A program made the translations under genes and the position numbers. A model generated the notes under the pieces. The model was not told the origin of the DNA, searched no databases, and saw only the letters and a program-made list of their open reading frames with translations. A stretch of DNA of 64,000 nucleotides from Adiantum capillus-veneris (lineage: Eukaryota; Streptophyta; Polypodiopsida; Polypodiales; Pteridaceae): the NCBI GenBank assembly GCA_014529385.2, contig CM043962.1:127851470-127915469 (forward strand). Direction: 5' to 3'. Shown here in pieces: positions 20,781 through 34,454 of the stretch (position 1 is its first letter; each line of letters begins with the position of its first letter).

Positions 20781-21472
20781 GGAGGAGCAGGAGTCAATAT
20801 AATGGGAGTTCATCTCCAGCAGAAAATGGGCATCACGAATCTAAAGCCAGCACCATTCAAAGTACGAATGGCAGATCACAGAGTGGTACAAGCTACGGGC
20901 ATGATTGAAAATATGCAGATAAGAGTAGGGAGGGAAAAATTTAAAACCAGTTTCTTAGTTCTGGATGTGCAAGGGGCATATGGGATGCTGCTAGGGCGCC
21001 CATGGTTCAGAACAACACATGTTGTTCATGACTATGCAAACCAAACATTAACCATAGAAGGGGCCAGCGGCTGGCAGAATTCAGATCTAGACGAACAATA
21101 CTAGGAGCTGGAGAAAAGAGCTAAGGCCGAAGGAATTATGTCAGAAGTACAAGGCAAAGAAGATCAAACGTATGTTAGCAGCTCTGAACATATTTCCTTT
21201 AGTAGACATCGACTTGCATGCAGTTTTATTGAATAAGGAGCAGACCGACAAGCAGAAAAAGCAATTCCCAGATCAGTTTAGTGAAATCAACACAGGGGAA
21301 AGATCAGTTTAGTTAACTAGGAGATTGGAGGAATCAGTTCACTAGCATGATAGAGGAGCCAATACATTCTGAAGAACACACAGTGGATCAGAATGCTGAT
21401 TCAGAACTGAATGGATCATCCTAGGATTATGCTGAGGAATCGACCAAACAAAAAGGAGGAGGGCCTAATTGG
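20781..21472 (+). pseudogene. Gypsy-1 aspartic protease and linker
   Basis: Resumes in phase as G-G-A-G-V-N-I-M immediately after the DNA transposon; the presumed catalytic Asp is the last codon before it (11196-11198). RMADHRVVQATGMIENMQI, FLVLDV and YGMLLGRPWFR are protease hallmarks of plant Ty3/gypsy elements, followed by VVHDYANQTLTIEG. A TAG at 21102 ends the open frame and the linker to RT carries more stops. The protease would cleave the Gag-Pol polyprotein. Confidence 0.88.
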
Positions 21473-22556
21473 TTGCTTCCAGATGACCAAGAAGTGGAAG
21501 AATGGAACCTAGGATCAGAGGATAGTCCTAGGATGATCAAGGTCAACAAGCATCTCAATCATATAATGAAGGAAAAGGCACAAAGAATGTTCCAGAACTA
21601 CAAAGATGTATTTGCCTGGGAACACACAGACCTGAAAGGGGTAGATCCTGAAGTATGTCAGCACCGGATACCGTTGAAGCTAGATGCTAGGCCAATACGA
21701 CTGCAGAGATACCGAATGAACCCCAACTATGCTAAGAAGGTCAAAGAGGAGATTGATAATCTTCTCAAGGTTGGGTTCATCACAGAGGTGGCCAATAGCG
21801 ATTGGCTATTTCCCATAGTCGTAGTTTCTAAGAAAACGGGAAATTGAGAGTTTGTGTTGACTATAGGAAACTCAACGCCCAAACTATTAAAGATCCATTT
21901 CCATTACCTTTTACTGACATGTTCATTGATGAGATCGCATGATATGAAATTTATAGCTTTATGGATGGTTGCAGTGGCTATAACTAGTTACAGATCGCTC
22001 CTGAAGATAGAGCGAAGACCACTTTCATCACCGAGTGGGGAGCTTTCATGTATCTGGTAATGCTTTTCGGCCTGTGCAATGCACCAGCTACCTTTCAGCG
22101 GTGTATGATGGAAATGTTTAATGAGTTCCTTCATCGGTTCCTCGCTATCTTTATGGATGACTTTTCTGTATATTTAGATGAGGAACAACACCTATTATTC
22201 CTAGAAATGGTTTTCAAACGTTGTCAGGAGAAGCAGATTTGTTTGAATCCATTTAAATCCGTTTTCCTAGTCTGGAAGGGACAATTACTAGGACATGTGG
22301 TTTCCCAAAATGGAATAGAAATGGCCAACGATAAAATCCAATGTGTTCAGCAAGCTAAAGCACCTAGAAATGCATCAGAGTTAAGCTCTTTCCTAGGATA
22401 TGTTAACTTCTATAGAAGGTTTGTGCATAAGTTTGCTTCTCAAGCAGTACCATTATACGAACTCACAAAGAAGACCAGTAAGTTCAATTGGACTGCTGAA
22501 TGTGAGGAGAGCTTCCAGAATCTGAAAAAGGCCATTATCAGTAAACCAATCCTTAG
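21473..22556 (+). pseudogene. Gypsy-1 reverse transcriptase
   Basis: FAWEHTDLKGVDPEVCQHRI and YRMNPNYAKKVKEEIDNLL mark the RT start. VDYRKLNAQT is reached only after a one-base loss near 21843. Two stops follow at about 21938 and 21989. LFGLCNAPATFQRCMMEM, IFMDDFSVY (the catalytic Asp pair) and LSSFLGYVNFYRRF are well kept. A second frame change lies near 22560. Non-functional. Confidence 0.92.
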
Positions 22557-23027
22557 CAACCAAATTGGGATGTCATTTTCCATGTAGATGAGGACGCTTC
22601 GGGATTGGCAATGGGGGCAATATTGGCTCAGCCCAACGGAAGGACTGATTATCCTGTTTATTTTGCCAATCGCAGATTCAATCAGGCTGAACAAGGTTAT
22701 ACAACCACTGAGCGAGAAGCCCTTGGAATGGTTTTTAGTGCTACAAAGTTTAGGCATTACTTGTTAGGAAAGTTGTTCCATTTTTATGTGGACCATCAGG
22801 CTTTTTTGTTCTTGATTAATAAAGTCATTATTCAAGGCAGATTGATACGATGAATGATGTTTCTAATGGAGTTTCAATTAAGAATTTTTCATAAACCTGG
22901 CAAGAATCACTGTGGAGCTGATTTTCTGTCTAGAAGTACAGAAGGTTATTCAGAAGTACCCTTGAGGGATGAACCAGTGGACACTGACTTATTTCAGCTG
23001 GAAGCAGGAGAATCAGTTTATCCTGAA
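22557..23027 (+). pseudogene. Gypsy-1 RNase H
   Basis: FHVDEDASGLAMGAILAQ (first Asp), then RFNQAEQGYTTTEREALGMV (catalytic Glu), FRHYLLG and VDHQAFLFL (Asp). One stop occurs at 22851, then HKPGKNHCGADFLSRS. Typical for gypsy RNase H, with one nonsense change. Confidence 0.9.
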
Positions 23028-24100
23028 TGATATGATGTTTATCAGTTTCTTTCTCAAGGTGATTTTCCAGAGGACTGGAAGCAGAACCAGAAGAAGGCTT
23101 TGGTCATCAAAAGCTTGAAGTTTACTATTATCGGAGGGTCGCTCTATCGATTAGGTGTTGATGGTATACTTCGACGTTGTGTGCCTATGGAAGGGAGAAT
23201 GCAAGTTATTTCAGAAGCACATAATGGTGAATCTGATGGACATTTTTCCAATGAAGTTACCTACAAGAAGATTTTGCAAGCTGGTCTGTGGTGGAAAACG
23301 CTAATCGCTGATGTTAGAAGTTTTTGTAAAACTTGTGACATATGCCAAAAAATGGGTAGACCAACAACTGCAGATATGACTCCTTTAACGCCAGTACAAC
23401 CACTGGGTGTGTTCATGAAATGGGGATTAGATTTTATGGGACCTTTTAAGAAGGTTACCCCCATGAAGAACAAGTACATAGTAATGGCTACTTGTTATGT
23501 CACTAAGTGGGTTGAAGCTAAGGCTCTTCCTGACAACACGACTAAGTCAACTGCACGGTTTCTATTTGAGAATATTGTTTGTCGATATGGATGTCCGATA
23601 GAGATTGTGTCAAACCAAGGAACACGTTTTATCAATGACACCATGGAAATTCTATTGGATATGCTTTCAGTCAAGCATCGGAAATCTACTCCTTATTATC
23701 CTAGATGCAATGGACAGGCTGAAAGTAGCAACAAGACAATCAAGACTATTCTCACTAAGGTTGTGCAGAAGAAACTAGACCAGTGGGATTTGAAACTCCA
23801 GACTGCTTTATGGGCGTATAGGATAGCTTACAAGGTCACTACTGGGTTGACACCATTCTGAATGGTGTATGGCACTGAAGCTGTGGTTCCTATGGAGTTT
23901 GTTATCCCAAGTCTGAGAATGGCTATGAAATATGGCTTAGACTTCAACCAAAATCTAAAAAAGCGCCTAGATGAACTTATGCAGTTAGATGAACTCGGGC
24001 AACGGGCTATGCTGGAACAAGAAATTGTTCAGCAAAACGAAGGAAGCACTAGCATGATCGCCGAATTAGTGCTAAGTGAAAGCGGATAGCAAGTGGTCAA
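23028..24100 (+). pseudogene. Gypsy-1 integrase, catalytic Asp replaced
   Basis: A zinc-binding HHCC region (EAHNGESDGH ... CKTCDICQ) is followed by the core. MKWGLDFMGPF has the first catalytic Asp. IEIVSNQGTRF has Asn where the second catalytic Asp is expected. CNGQAESSNKTI has the Glu. A TGA at 23859-23861 sits in front of MVYGTEAVVPMEF, where an Arg codon is expected. Integrase would insert the cDNA into the genome; this copy could not. No chromodomain follows. Confidence 0.92.
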
Positions 24101-24109
24101 GGGATTCTA

Positions 24110-27100
24110 GTGGCAGGACTGGAAGCTTCTATTGCTTACAGGTTTGTGGCAGAAGCAGCGAGACTTAAACATAATCCACCATATGTGTCCGACAAAGCTT
24201 TTGCTATGCTGTTGGCCAAGACATTGGATTCAAAGGTCTCTATCAACCTTTTTCAGATCTTGTCACACAACGTGCTTCAGCAAACTGCCAAGTTGAAATC
24301 CCAGAATTTTTTCAAAGCTTGGTATGTTTGGCAATTTTTATATTGGGCCACTGCTCCAGATGCTAATGCCCAGGTAAAAAGGACTTGGAGTGAGAAGCCA
24401 GTTCCAAAACCCAAGAATATTGATCTGTCTTCAGATAAAGAAGCCATGGATAGTCAGACCACTCCAACTAGTTTAGGCCACCGAAGATCAAGCCGACAGT
24501 TCAAAGAAACCGAAGACTACACTGACAAAAAGCAGTGCTTTTTTGAATCAGATAGAGAGTCAGGTTAAACTGTGACTACTGAAAAGGCTATAGTTAGCCA
24601 ACCTGATAAACAACCTGTTCAGAATGCTGAGATGAACCACTCAGTAGGACATAGTACAGTCGCTACTAGTACTGGCAAAGATCAGGCAAAAGCATCAACT
24701 TCTGAGAAGGTAGCAGAACAATCGGCTGTGGACAAAGAACAATTGGAGAAGGGTAAGGGTCAACTGGACAAAGGCAAAGGCCCAGCATCTTCAGCTTTAC
24801 TGGGTGGTGTCTCTATTTCAAAAAATGAAGAAGCTTTGCACTTTGTAAAGAAGGACAGGTTGTAGTTGATTCAGACCCATGCACTGAAAGGGCGTCTTCT
24901 TCTATAGAAAGTTGATTATGTAGCCTTACCTTATATGGCTCTAGTTACAGTATATGAGCCTATTGATTCTAACCCAACTACAGTTAAGGATGGATGTTTA
25001 GTCCTCATCCAGTCTTCCATGAATACTATTGTCCACTGTATGGGACAAATGCTAGATGTTGCAGGGTCGGAAGACGAACTGAATAAGGCTAGAGCTAACT
25101 TAAAGGACGCTAAAGACCAGATTCAAAAGCTGAAGACAGCAAGAGATGAGCAAAATCTACACCATAGGCTACTTGAAGCTCATTCAGATAGGGCTATTGA
25201 GCTATTAAAAAGCAAATTAGTTAAGGCGGAGTCTGATATGCAGATTCTGAAGGAAGAAAGGAATGAAGCACTGAGAGCTGCAGAAAGGGATGAAACGATG
25301 CTGAAAATGAAGAGAAGTGATTTCAACTCCTTACTACTTAGTAACACAGCTCTGAAGGCTTCCCTCACTGACAGATATATTTATAATAGCCTGGTTGAAA
25401 TTTTAAATCCAGCAGGCAACGCTGTCTTTGATCTGGAAAATTTGAAGTCTCTCATGGAGACCATGTAGAGTGATTTGTAGGACAAAGTTACTGAATATAA
25501 TAATGCTCTAATGAATCAAGCAATCCTGGATTATATTGAGCAGAAAAATTCCCTAGATGAAGCAGAAGAAGATAAGGAAGAAGAAGAGGATAAGGACGAA
25601 GGAGATGATAAGGAGGAGGATGACCAAGAAGAAGGGCATACTAAGGATGATGACGATGCCCCACATCCACCTCCAGGACCTGGTACTGGTGGAATAGGGC
25701 CAACGGAAGGAGGTCAGCCACAGCCAGACCAGCCAGGCCAGAATGAATGATAGAAGTCGGGCAGTCAGCAATCCGAATAATAGCAGCCCAGTCACACTAG
25801 GAATCATCCAGCAAATCAGTCCCAACTTAGTAGGGAGGCTAAAGGGAAAAGAAAAGTTCAAGATGAGGGACCAGCAGCAGCTGATCGACAGCATTCCTTA
25901 CAGCTTATCACCCTTAATAGGCAATTGAGACATTAGCAGGCTTCCATAACCAGACAATATCTGGAGGATGATGATCTCTTGTCTGATCTGGAACGTTTTC
26001 AGAGACTACATGTTGGGGGGGCCAGGGAAATGGTGGAGCATTGGAAATCCGTGGCTTTTCATGGTCAAGAAACTTTCCGTTTACCTGCGCATCCCAGCAC
26101 AGTCTAGTTACTGGAAAGGGTTCCTGACTGGATAATTACTACTGAAGAGAGAGTGACCAACCCACATTTGCAAAGACATTCTACTGCAGATTGTCGCTCT
26201 CTCGCTCTTGAATTAGAACTTCTGCTGGGAAATAAACCAACCTACAAATGTATGAAGGACGTTAGGGAACAGTTGAAAGCAGTTTTGGTGCAGAAGCAAA
26301 CTGCCAGAAGAGTCTTGGATCAGAGAGTAAGGGCCATTCTTGAGGATCAGACAGCCACTAGTAAAGGACCTCGCACTAGAATGTCAGTCGGAGAACAGGC
26401 AACTGCTCTCTGCAAATTGTTTCAGCTAGTGAGAATCACTAGAAAGATGATGCAGCAAGAGAACCAGGCTGTTCTCAAATTTTTAGAATTCGTGCCTAAT
26501 TCTTCAGTTCTCTTGTATGCCTTCCCAACAAGAGAGACGGAACTGCCAAGATTTTTTCCAGCACTTTATCCTCAACATCCAAAACCAGTTTGATCATCTT
26601 ACATACTTCAAGATAATTGATGAGCTTCAGGATTGGTATGAGTGATTGACTGTAGAATGGAAAACTTGGAAAACACTGTTCAATGATTCTCTCCAACTCA
26701 ATGATATTCACGAGTTGAAAGAAGAGATGCAGAGGATCCGGATAAGTATGGGGCAGTGGAAGATTCAGATCAGGGGCCTGACCAAGATCACTAATCAGTT
26801 GATGCAACTTACTATTGAGTCCTCTAAATTGCCTGAAAAGGATATTGCAGCTAAGGCGGGCCTAGCACCTCAGTATAGAGAGATGGCTGAGATTCTGTTT
26901 GAAGCTTGAGTCAAAACTAATCAGCCTCTTCCAAAAGTATGGATCCATACTGCTTCGCATTGTCACAAGCTGGCCAGAACCAGGATCACCAAAGGCAGAC
27001 ACACACTCTATGATCCTGACACCAAAACTTATCATTCCCTTACGCCTTATGAAGTAGAGATGACCACAAAAAGGCGGGATCAACTTGAGCAAGAGGCCAT

Positions 27101-27204
27101 TTACCGACTCATCCAGAAAGAGAATATTGACACTAGGACTTCTCAGACATCATCCAGGCCAAAGGGTAAATGGAAGCTGGTTCAATGGAAGGATACTGGG
27201 TAGT
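24110..27204 (+). pseudogene. Long extra ORF downstream of gypsy-1 integrase
   Basis: One ancestral frame can be followed from 24110 to 26593 with stops at 24566, 24863, 24905, 25466, 25481 and a few more. It continues in another frame from 26646 to 27204. It would encode roughly 1000 residues. Features include a hydrophilic Ser/Lys region, a coiled coil (24935-25440, ELNKARANLKDAKDQI), a run of Asp/Glu (25550-25660), a Pro/Gly-rich stretch, and alpha-helical C-terminal parts. I see no membrane anchor or signal peptide, so an envelope role is not supported. Some plant gypsy lineages (Athila, Tat/Retand) have extra ORFs after pol; this may be one, of unknown function. Confidence 0.6.
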
Positions 27205-27437
27205 TCCATCTCAGAATTCAGTGGCGGCTTTTCTTCCTCAGCTGTAAGGTTTATCAGTTTGTGTGGACGATGGGAGCTCCACCCTGGCCTTTCCAGCTGC
27301 CTCTCGCAATCTTTGTATGGCCATTCTGTCATTGGTCAAGTCCACTCCCCAACATTAGAAGCAGAAAATGGGTTTTTCAGCTTCAAATCAGAATCAGACA
27401 GGGGAATTTTTCAAAAATCTTGGAATCTTGCCAAAGT

Positions 27438-27456
27438 TCAAGAAAGGAGGGAAGGA
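27438..27456 (+). other. Polypurine tract of gypsy-1
   Basis: TTCAAGAAAGGAGGGAAGGA is almost pure purine and directly precedes TGTAGACGG, the start of the 3' LTR. Confidence 0.75.
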
Positions 27457-27840
27457 TGTAGACGGCTGGATAGTTTCACTAAGTGGGAACGCTCTCTTAT
27501 GAGACGGGCAGTAAATTAGTAAGTAATTACTACGGTAATTACCATGGTAAACCCAAGGCATATAAATAGGGCCCATTACATTGTAATCGGATTGGCATTT
27601 GGGTTAGCATTTTGGCGGCATTTGTACTTGAGTTGTCAATCATTGGCAATTGTTGTCGGCTATATTCTATCTGTAAATCACCAACTGTGGACTCCGCAAA
27701 TCACGCACGAAGAAGGTAGAGAGCTCTCTTCTCCAAGAGTGACTAGTGAAAATGAGGTGATTTTAGGCTACCTTGGATATCTATACTTGGACTTCCCAAA
27801 CTATTTTTATTAGTCCTACTAGGCCGTAAATCTACGTTAG
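27457..27840 (+). mobile_element. Gypsy-1 3' LTR (right end uncertain)
   Basis: Starts TGTAGACGGCTGG after the polypurine tract and contains a TATA box TATAAATAGG at 27561. The 5' LTR is missing, so the end cannot be fixed by comparison; 27840 is a guess. From there to about 28680 I see only AT-rich DNA without a gene. Confidence 0.55.
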
Positions 27841-28686
27841 ACTCAAAAATTTTCTCAAATGGACTCTGTTAGCTCATTTTGCAAGAATTTGCAAAAACAG
27901 GTCCTGGAGGCCTACTTTAGGCCCCCCGATTCCGTTTTTTGTTTTGATTGAATTTTTTTGTGCCTGTTCGTCTTGTTCTTTTGATCATTAGCATATCTTT
28001 AGTTTCTCCATCTGACATTTGCTATTTATTATTAACTTTTGACATGTTTATTAAAAAATCAAAGAAAATAATAAAATGCACTAAAAAAGAAAATTGAAAA
28101 ATCAACAATGAAGAAAATACATTTAAGAATACTATTTTTTACTTTTTGGCAGATTTCTCCATTTTTAAGCTCCAATATCAAGAAAACTTAATGAAATTAA
28201 GCAAAAGACTAATTTTGATGCATTTTCTAATAGTATATACACTATTTACAGTTATCGAGGAGACGTTATCATGTAAAATTTACTTGTTGATGATTTTTAA
28301 GGGCATTATTAGGTAGTTTTGCACAAAAGCACACGTTAACATCCAGCTTTTTTCTCCCTCTGCAAACATTGCCCTTAACTATTGAAATTTCCTTCCACCC
28401 CTCCTAAATGGAGTACTGTGGGACCACTGTATGCATGGGTTGAACAATTGTGTCTATGCATAGCCGTGGTTGGCTCTATCATGCTTTGAAGGTCAATGCA
28501 ATTCAAACCAGTATGCGGTGCAAGAGTTGGGTCCTAGGTAGTTAACTCAAGGGTTTCCGTGGTTGAGGTTTCTTGTTGATTTTTCCTAAATAGCAAATTT
28601 TGTAATTTATGTGCTCTTTGCTTGATTGTACCATTTGGATGCTTTGGCACAATGATAATCTGAGCTGTAGGTAGCAATGATGACGG

Positions 28687-29640
28687 TTATTGTGATTTAA
28701 CTCTCCATTGGTATTTTGGTTTTCCAAGGATAAATTGTTGTGGTTGAGTTTTTTGTGTTTGAACTTTTCCTTGATTCATCGGCTTTAATGTTTGTGGAGA
28801 AGATAAATGCTCCTTTGGTTTCCGAACCCATCTAGTGCTAGTTCCTTTTCTGAAAGATATTTTTCTCTGAGTTGTTAGAAGTGAAACTTTTTTCAGTATG
28901 GTAGATGAGTTTTTGGGTACCCAAATTTGAGACGGATTGTCCTTGATATTTGCTTTTGATACCCAAATCTTCCTGACTCCTTGCATGCTGCTTGTAGCAA
29001 TGGCTTGTTTAGAGGTTGACGTAGGTTGATTTTGTGGGCAACATCTTTTCCATTCCTCTTTGCTCGATGCAATTGGAACTAAGAGCTTTCCTCCTTTAAG
29101 TGATATCTTGAGTTGATTGGTTCCCAATTTGGCACTACCTTGTATGTTCTCGTGTCCATGAGATTCTCGAAATCATCATTTCATTCATATGTTCATCTGG
29201 TATGCACACAAATTGACAAGGGAATGAAAATCATGAAAATCCATTTACTATCACATTAAAGTTGACTACTTTCAATGTCGGTGTTGGATTTTTGTTGCAT
29301 CCGTTGATAGCAGATATTCCTGATGCTAAAGACTGATTCGTAGCTTTCTTGTGAGTGGAATAACTGACTACATTCATTCAAGCTCCGGTATCTACTAATG
29401 CATTTGTTTCATGATTGTTTAGTTGTACTGTGATCTGAAGGTCAATCCCATCCAACCATTTATCATCCATTGTCAGTGGACATTGCATCATTCTGTGATT
29501 CCCATAGTCTTTCATTTGGTTCCAAAGTGGTAATGGGAAAAGGTGTTTGTTGATTCCTGAGAGCAACTTTCCTTTTGAGTACTCAAAGTCTAGATCCCTC
29601 TTGAGTTTCATCAATAACCTGCTGTGTCACTTAATCTTTC
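28687..29640 (-). pseudogene. Gypsy-2 protease-like fragment
   Basis: On the minus strand ITVQLNNHETNALVDTGA ends in the retropepsin active-site motif DTGA, then a stop, then MNVVSYSTHKKATNQS. WTRTYKVVPNW-like and LKISLKGGKLLVPIAS segments and a basic linker follow down to 28687. The stop directly after DTGA and another near 29250 show decay. It lies only about 50 bp downstream, in the minus direction, of the integrase end, the reverse of the usual gene order. Confidence 0.65.
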
Positions 29641-29689
29641 TCGGCTTTGTTGCATGCATTTTCTCTAGCAAATCATTGGTTAGTGGAAA

Positions 29690-30560
29690 TTGGTACTTCT
29701 TTAAAGCGGCATCCACTAATCCACCTAGCCATTGGTTCACCATCTATAGTGGACAACTTAACTGCTTCACTTGGAGATATGTATTCAATGATAAACGGTC
29801 CATTTCCCTTTTTCTTGAACTTGGGATTGTGTTCTTAAGGGAATAAACTAAAACTAGGTCCCCTTTTTTGAATATGTTTGTGACTAGATGTGAATCAAAT
29901 TATTATTATTTTTTTGTTTTTGTGCATAGACGTGAGCTACATCTGTTAACATTTTCTCATCAAGCTTTTCTAAATCTTCAAGCCTCTCTAAATGTTCATA
30001 TCCCATCCAATCAAGATCTCTAGCTACCCTTAGTGTCGGAAATAGAAATTCTATCGGTAGTATGGCATCAAGACCATAAACAACGTTAAAGGGTGTAGCA
30101 TTTAAAGCTGTCTTGAATGACACTCTATATGCCCATAGAGAGGCATGTAGATTCATTTCCCAATCAGTTCGTCCTAAACTAGCCACTTTAGTCAATATTG
30201 AGCTAAGAATTTTATTCGTGTGCTCAGCTTGTCCATTTTCTTGTGGATGATATGGAGCGGATTTGTGGAATGACCATAAATTCATTCAACAGATACTCAA
30301 TATCACTGATAATTTCTATTGGAAGTCCATATCTTCTGAATACATTCTCATATAAGAATACGATTGTGGTTCTAGCATCATTATTCTTTGGTTGCCTTAG
30401 CCTTTGCCCACTTGATCAAATAGTTTGTAGCTACAATGATATATTGAGCTTGATTTCTATAAGTAGGTGGTTGTAATGGTCCGACAAAATATACGGCCCA
30501 TTTTGCAAAATCTTTAGCCCCCATCATTGGTCTTAAAGGCATGCTTTCTAACCTTAGGGG
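29690..30560 (-). pseudogene. Gypsy-2 integrase
   Basis: The minus strand reads WAVYFVGPLQPP (Tyr where the first catalytic Asp is expected), YIIVATNYLIKWAKAKA, YGLPIEIISD (second Asp kept), then after a frame change SAPYHPQENGQAEHTNK (Glu kept). LWAYRVSFKTALNATPFNVV and a C-terminal GDLVLVYSLKN and DGEPMARW segment follow. Several frame changes and stops. The family differs from gypsy-1. Confidence 0.88.
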
Positions 30561-30561
30561 A

Positions 30562-31456
30562 TTTTATTTTTGTGAGCTTTTACAATTGGAACTGTTTTTT
30601 TGGAGCTTTTGAACCCTAATTTTACACTAATGATATCTTTAAGTATCATTGTGTAGTGGAAAAACTCAAAACCTCATAGTACAATCCTTCAACTACCAAA
30701 CACTTTTTAAGAAATATGGAAGCATGTCTATGCTTATGTAAAATGAAACTTTATGAAAAGCACCATTTGTATGTATTTTTGAGCTTGTACAAAAAACATG
30801 ATTCTTAAAATTTTTGCTAGAGTCTCCTTTGTATGGAGACCTATTCATTTTAAAAAAATGTACACCCCTTCTCGGGCTCCCACATGGGATTTCCTTCACA
30901 TAAACTCTTATTTCCAACATATTAACGATTTTGTTATCTCAAAAAATCAACACACAAGACAATGGTGTCAACATAATCTATCTACATAGGCAAGCTCCAA
31001 TCAAAGTCATCTCCACATCATGTGGCCATCATGTACCAAACAAACACAAATGAAACATCCAAATGAAATGTATGGAGCATACCCAAATGCCATGTCAATG
31101 TCATATGGCTTCATGTACATGAAAACTTAAATCAAAACATTAAGATGTATACTGTCAAAATAGAGTTTCCTCAACCAAGTGTGCATCCGCAATCAACATT
31201 TCACAGGTCCACATGCAATGTCGGTCAAACATATTTCATAGAGCACATCATCTAGCTCTAGACACATGCAATGCCTCATGTTTTCCGCAGAAGCTCGACC
31301 TAAACCACTACACCCCACAAACAAGTCCAAAATATAGTCATGAGCTCAGTAAACATTGCCAGCAACCACCTGACCATATAGAAAGTAAATTAGAAACCTA
31401 ATGCAAATACATATATACCATAACATTCACTACTAGTATCATACTTTGGACTAGTC
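30562..31456. other. No gene seen
   Basis: AT-rich sequence without a convincing reading frame or repeat. It may belong to the 3' side of the unknown minus-strand gene or to decayed repeats. Confidence 0.5.
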
Positions 31457-32474
31457 TTACTGAAAGAACAAAGAAGACCGCTCTACTCCGCCTCTAAGAA
31501 TAACACCATAAATCTCAATGGGGAAGACTACATCATCTATCATGTAGCTACAATCTACTTGAGACCATCTCTCGGCAATTTTCTCCCCTGCCTCTCTATC
31601 ATAGTGTGGCACAAGATGGCCAATACGATACCAAAGACACATTGTAAGATCAAGTACCTGCATAAATAAATAACTCAAAGAATGAATATCATAGCTACAA
31701 TGTTTTTAGTTAGGAAATTAAATTATGAAACTAAGTTTGTTATCTCACCACCTCTCTAGTGAGTAGATGCCAATATGCCTTCTTATTACACATGAGGGTC
31801 CATGTACGTAAGAGCACCAGTCCTGCACTAGTTGCATCTGCCCCATAAAATCTCCACTATGCTCGGCCATGCACATGGTGACTAAAAACCCCTCATTGGC
31901 CAAAAAACCATGAGCAACATCCATGCACCCTGTCACTAGACACCTGGAAAATGTGTTCCACTTGGGAACACTCATGCCCTCTACAAAAGTGAATGGTGAC
32001 ATATAAGCATACAACCATAGTTAGCTGTAGGTACTAGTACAAAGATAAGTTACTTACCCAATGGGATAGTTCCTAGACCTTCCACAAGAAAAGTTGTCGG
32101 AAAATCTGCAAAGATCAACCTAGCAACCTCACATGGCACACCATCTTTGCTATATAGATTTGTATTCTGTGTCGCAAAAAAAAATGTTGATGCTATAAAA
32201 AAACCAAACATGAATCATGTTCAAAATCATAGAACAATGCAAGAAGAAAATGCAAAAAAGTAAGCATTATGGAAATCTACCTATCAAGGGAAAACTTGTC
32301 AATTTGTGATATATCCACAAGCAAAACATCTACAACGGTTTGGTAATGGAACCCTGCAAGAATTATCCAAATTAGCTTTGAGTTAGGAAATATGGAAGAC
32401 AAATTTGCTAACAATTTTCTTAAACTTACCAACAGATTGTGTGATGGGCCTTCTCTCCCTAGCCTCTCGCCCAA
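31457..32474 (-). CDS. Unknown multi-exon gene (partial)
   Basis: Reading right to left, four or five exons join at GT-AG borders. A short exon ends near 32432. An exon of about 60 bp near 32355-32280 reads FHYQTVVDVLLVDISQIDKF. An exon near 32165-32060 reads DGVPCEVARLIFADFPTTF. An exon at 31982-31745 reads MSVPKWNTFSRCLVTGCMDV then AHGFLANEGFLVTMCMAEHS and YVHGPSCVIRRHIGIYSLER. The last, at 31660-31457, has PHYDREAGEKIAERW. The frame is open across these exons. The FLVTM..AEH segment loosely recalls methyltransferase-like plant proteins, but I do not recognise the family. The 5' end is probably cut by the LTR sequence at 32521. Confidence 0.5.
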
Positions 32475-32520
32475 GGGAAGACTCTACAACAAACGAAGTA
32501 GTGTTCACCAATGAGGATGT

Positions 32521-32693
32521 TGTCAGGACAAGGGTCCTACGGGGCAAGGCCCAACCTAGGGGGTCAGGGACCTAGGCCAAGGGCCGGCTGCACCAGTGCG
32601 GACTAGGGATCCACTTAGGGCAAGTGCTACGAGCTAGCCTATATAAGGGGTGGTAGGGAGGAGGATCCCAGGTTCAGTTACCCTAGGTCTTAT
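32521..32693 (+). mobile_element. Short LTR (about 173 bp), start TGTCAGGACAAGG
   Basis: Begins TGTCAGGACAAGGG, contains TATATAAGGGG at about 32639, and ends just before a primer binding site. The expected CA end reads TA. The first 14 bases match the LTR start of the element at 45439-50815 (read on its own strand), so the two may be related. No partner LTR was found, so this is a 5' LTR of a truncated element. Confidence 0.7.
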
Positions 32694-32695
32694 AT

Positions 32696-32707
32696 TGGTA
32701 TCAGAGC
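32696..32707 (+). other. Primer binding site (initiator tRNA-Met type)
   Basis: TGGTATCAGAGC directly follows the LTR. Confidence 0.85.
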
Positions 32708-32777
32708 AAGGTGGAGAGGAGAAAGGAGGGTGGAGCCATGGCGGGGAAGATAGCATGGTTTTCTTCTCAAGGCATGG

Positions 32778-34454
<1,677 letters not shown>

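Noticed and set aside
24110-27204. Env-like protein after gypsy integrase
   Set aside because: No signal peptide, transmembrane segment or splice evidence can be seen. The content is coiled coil and acidic sequence.
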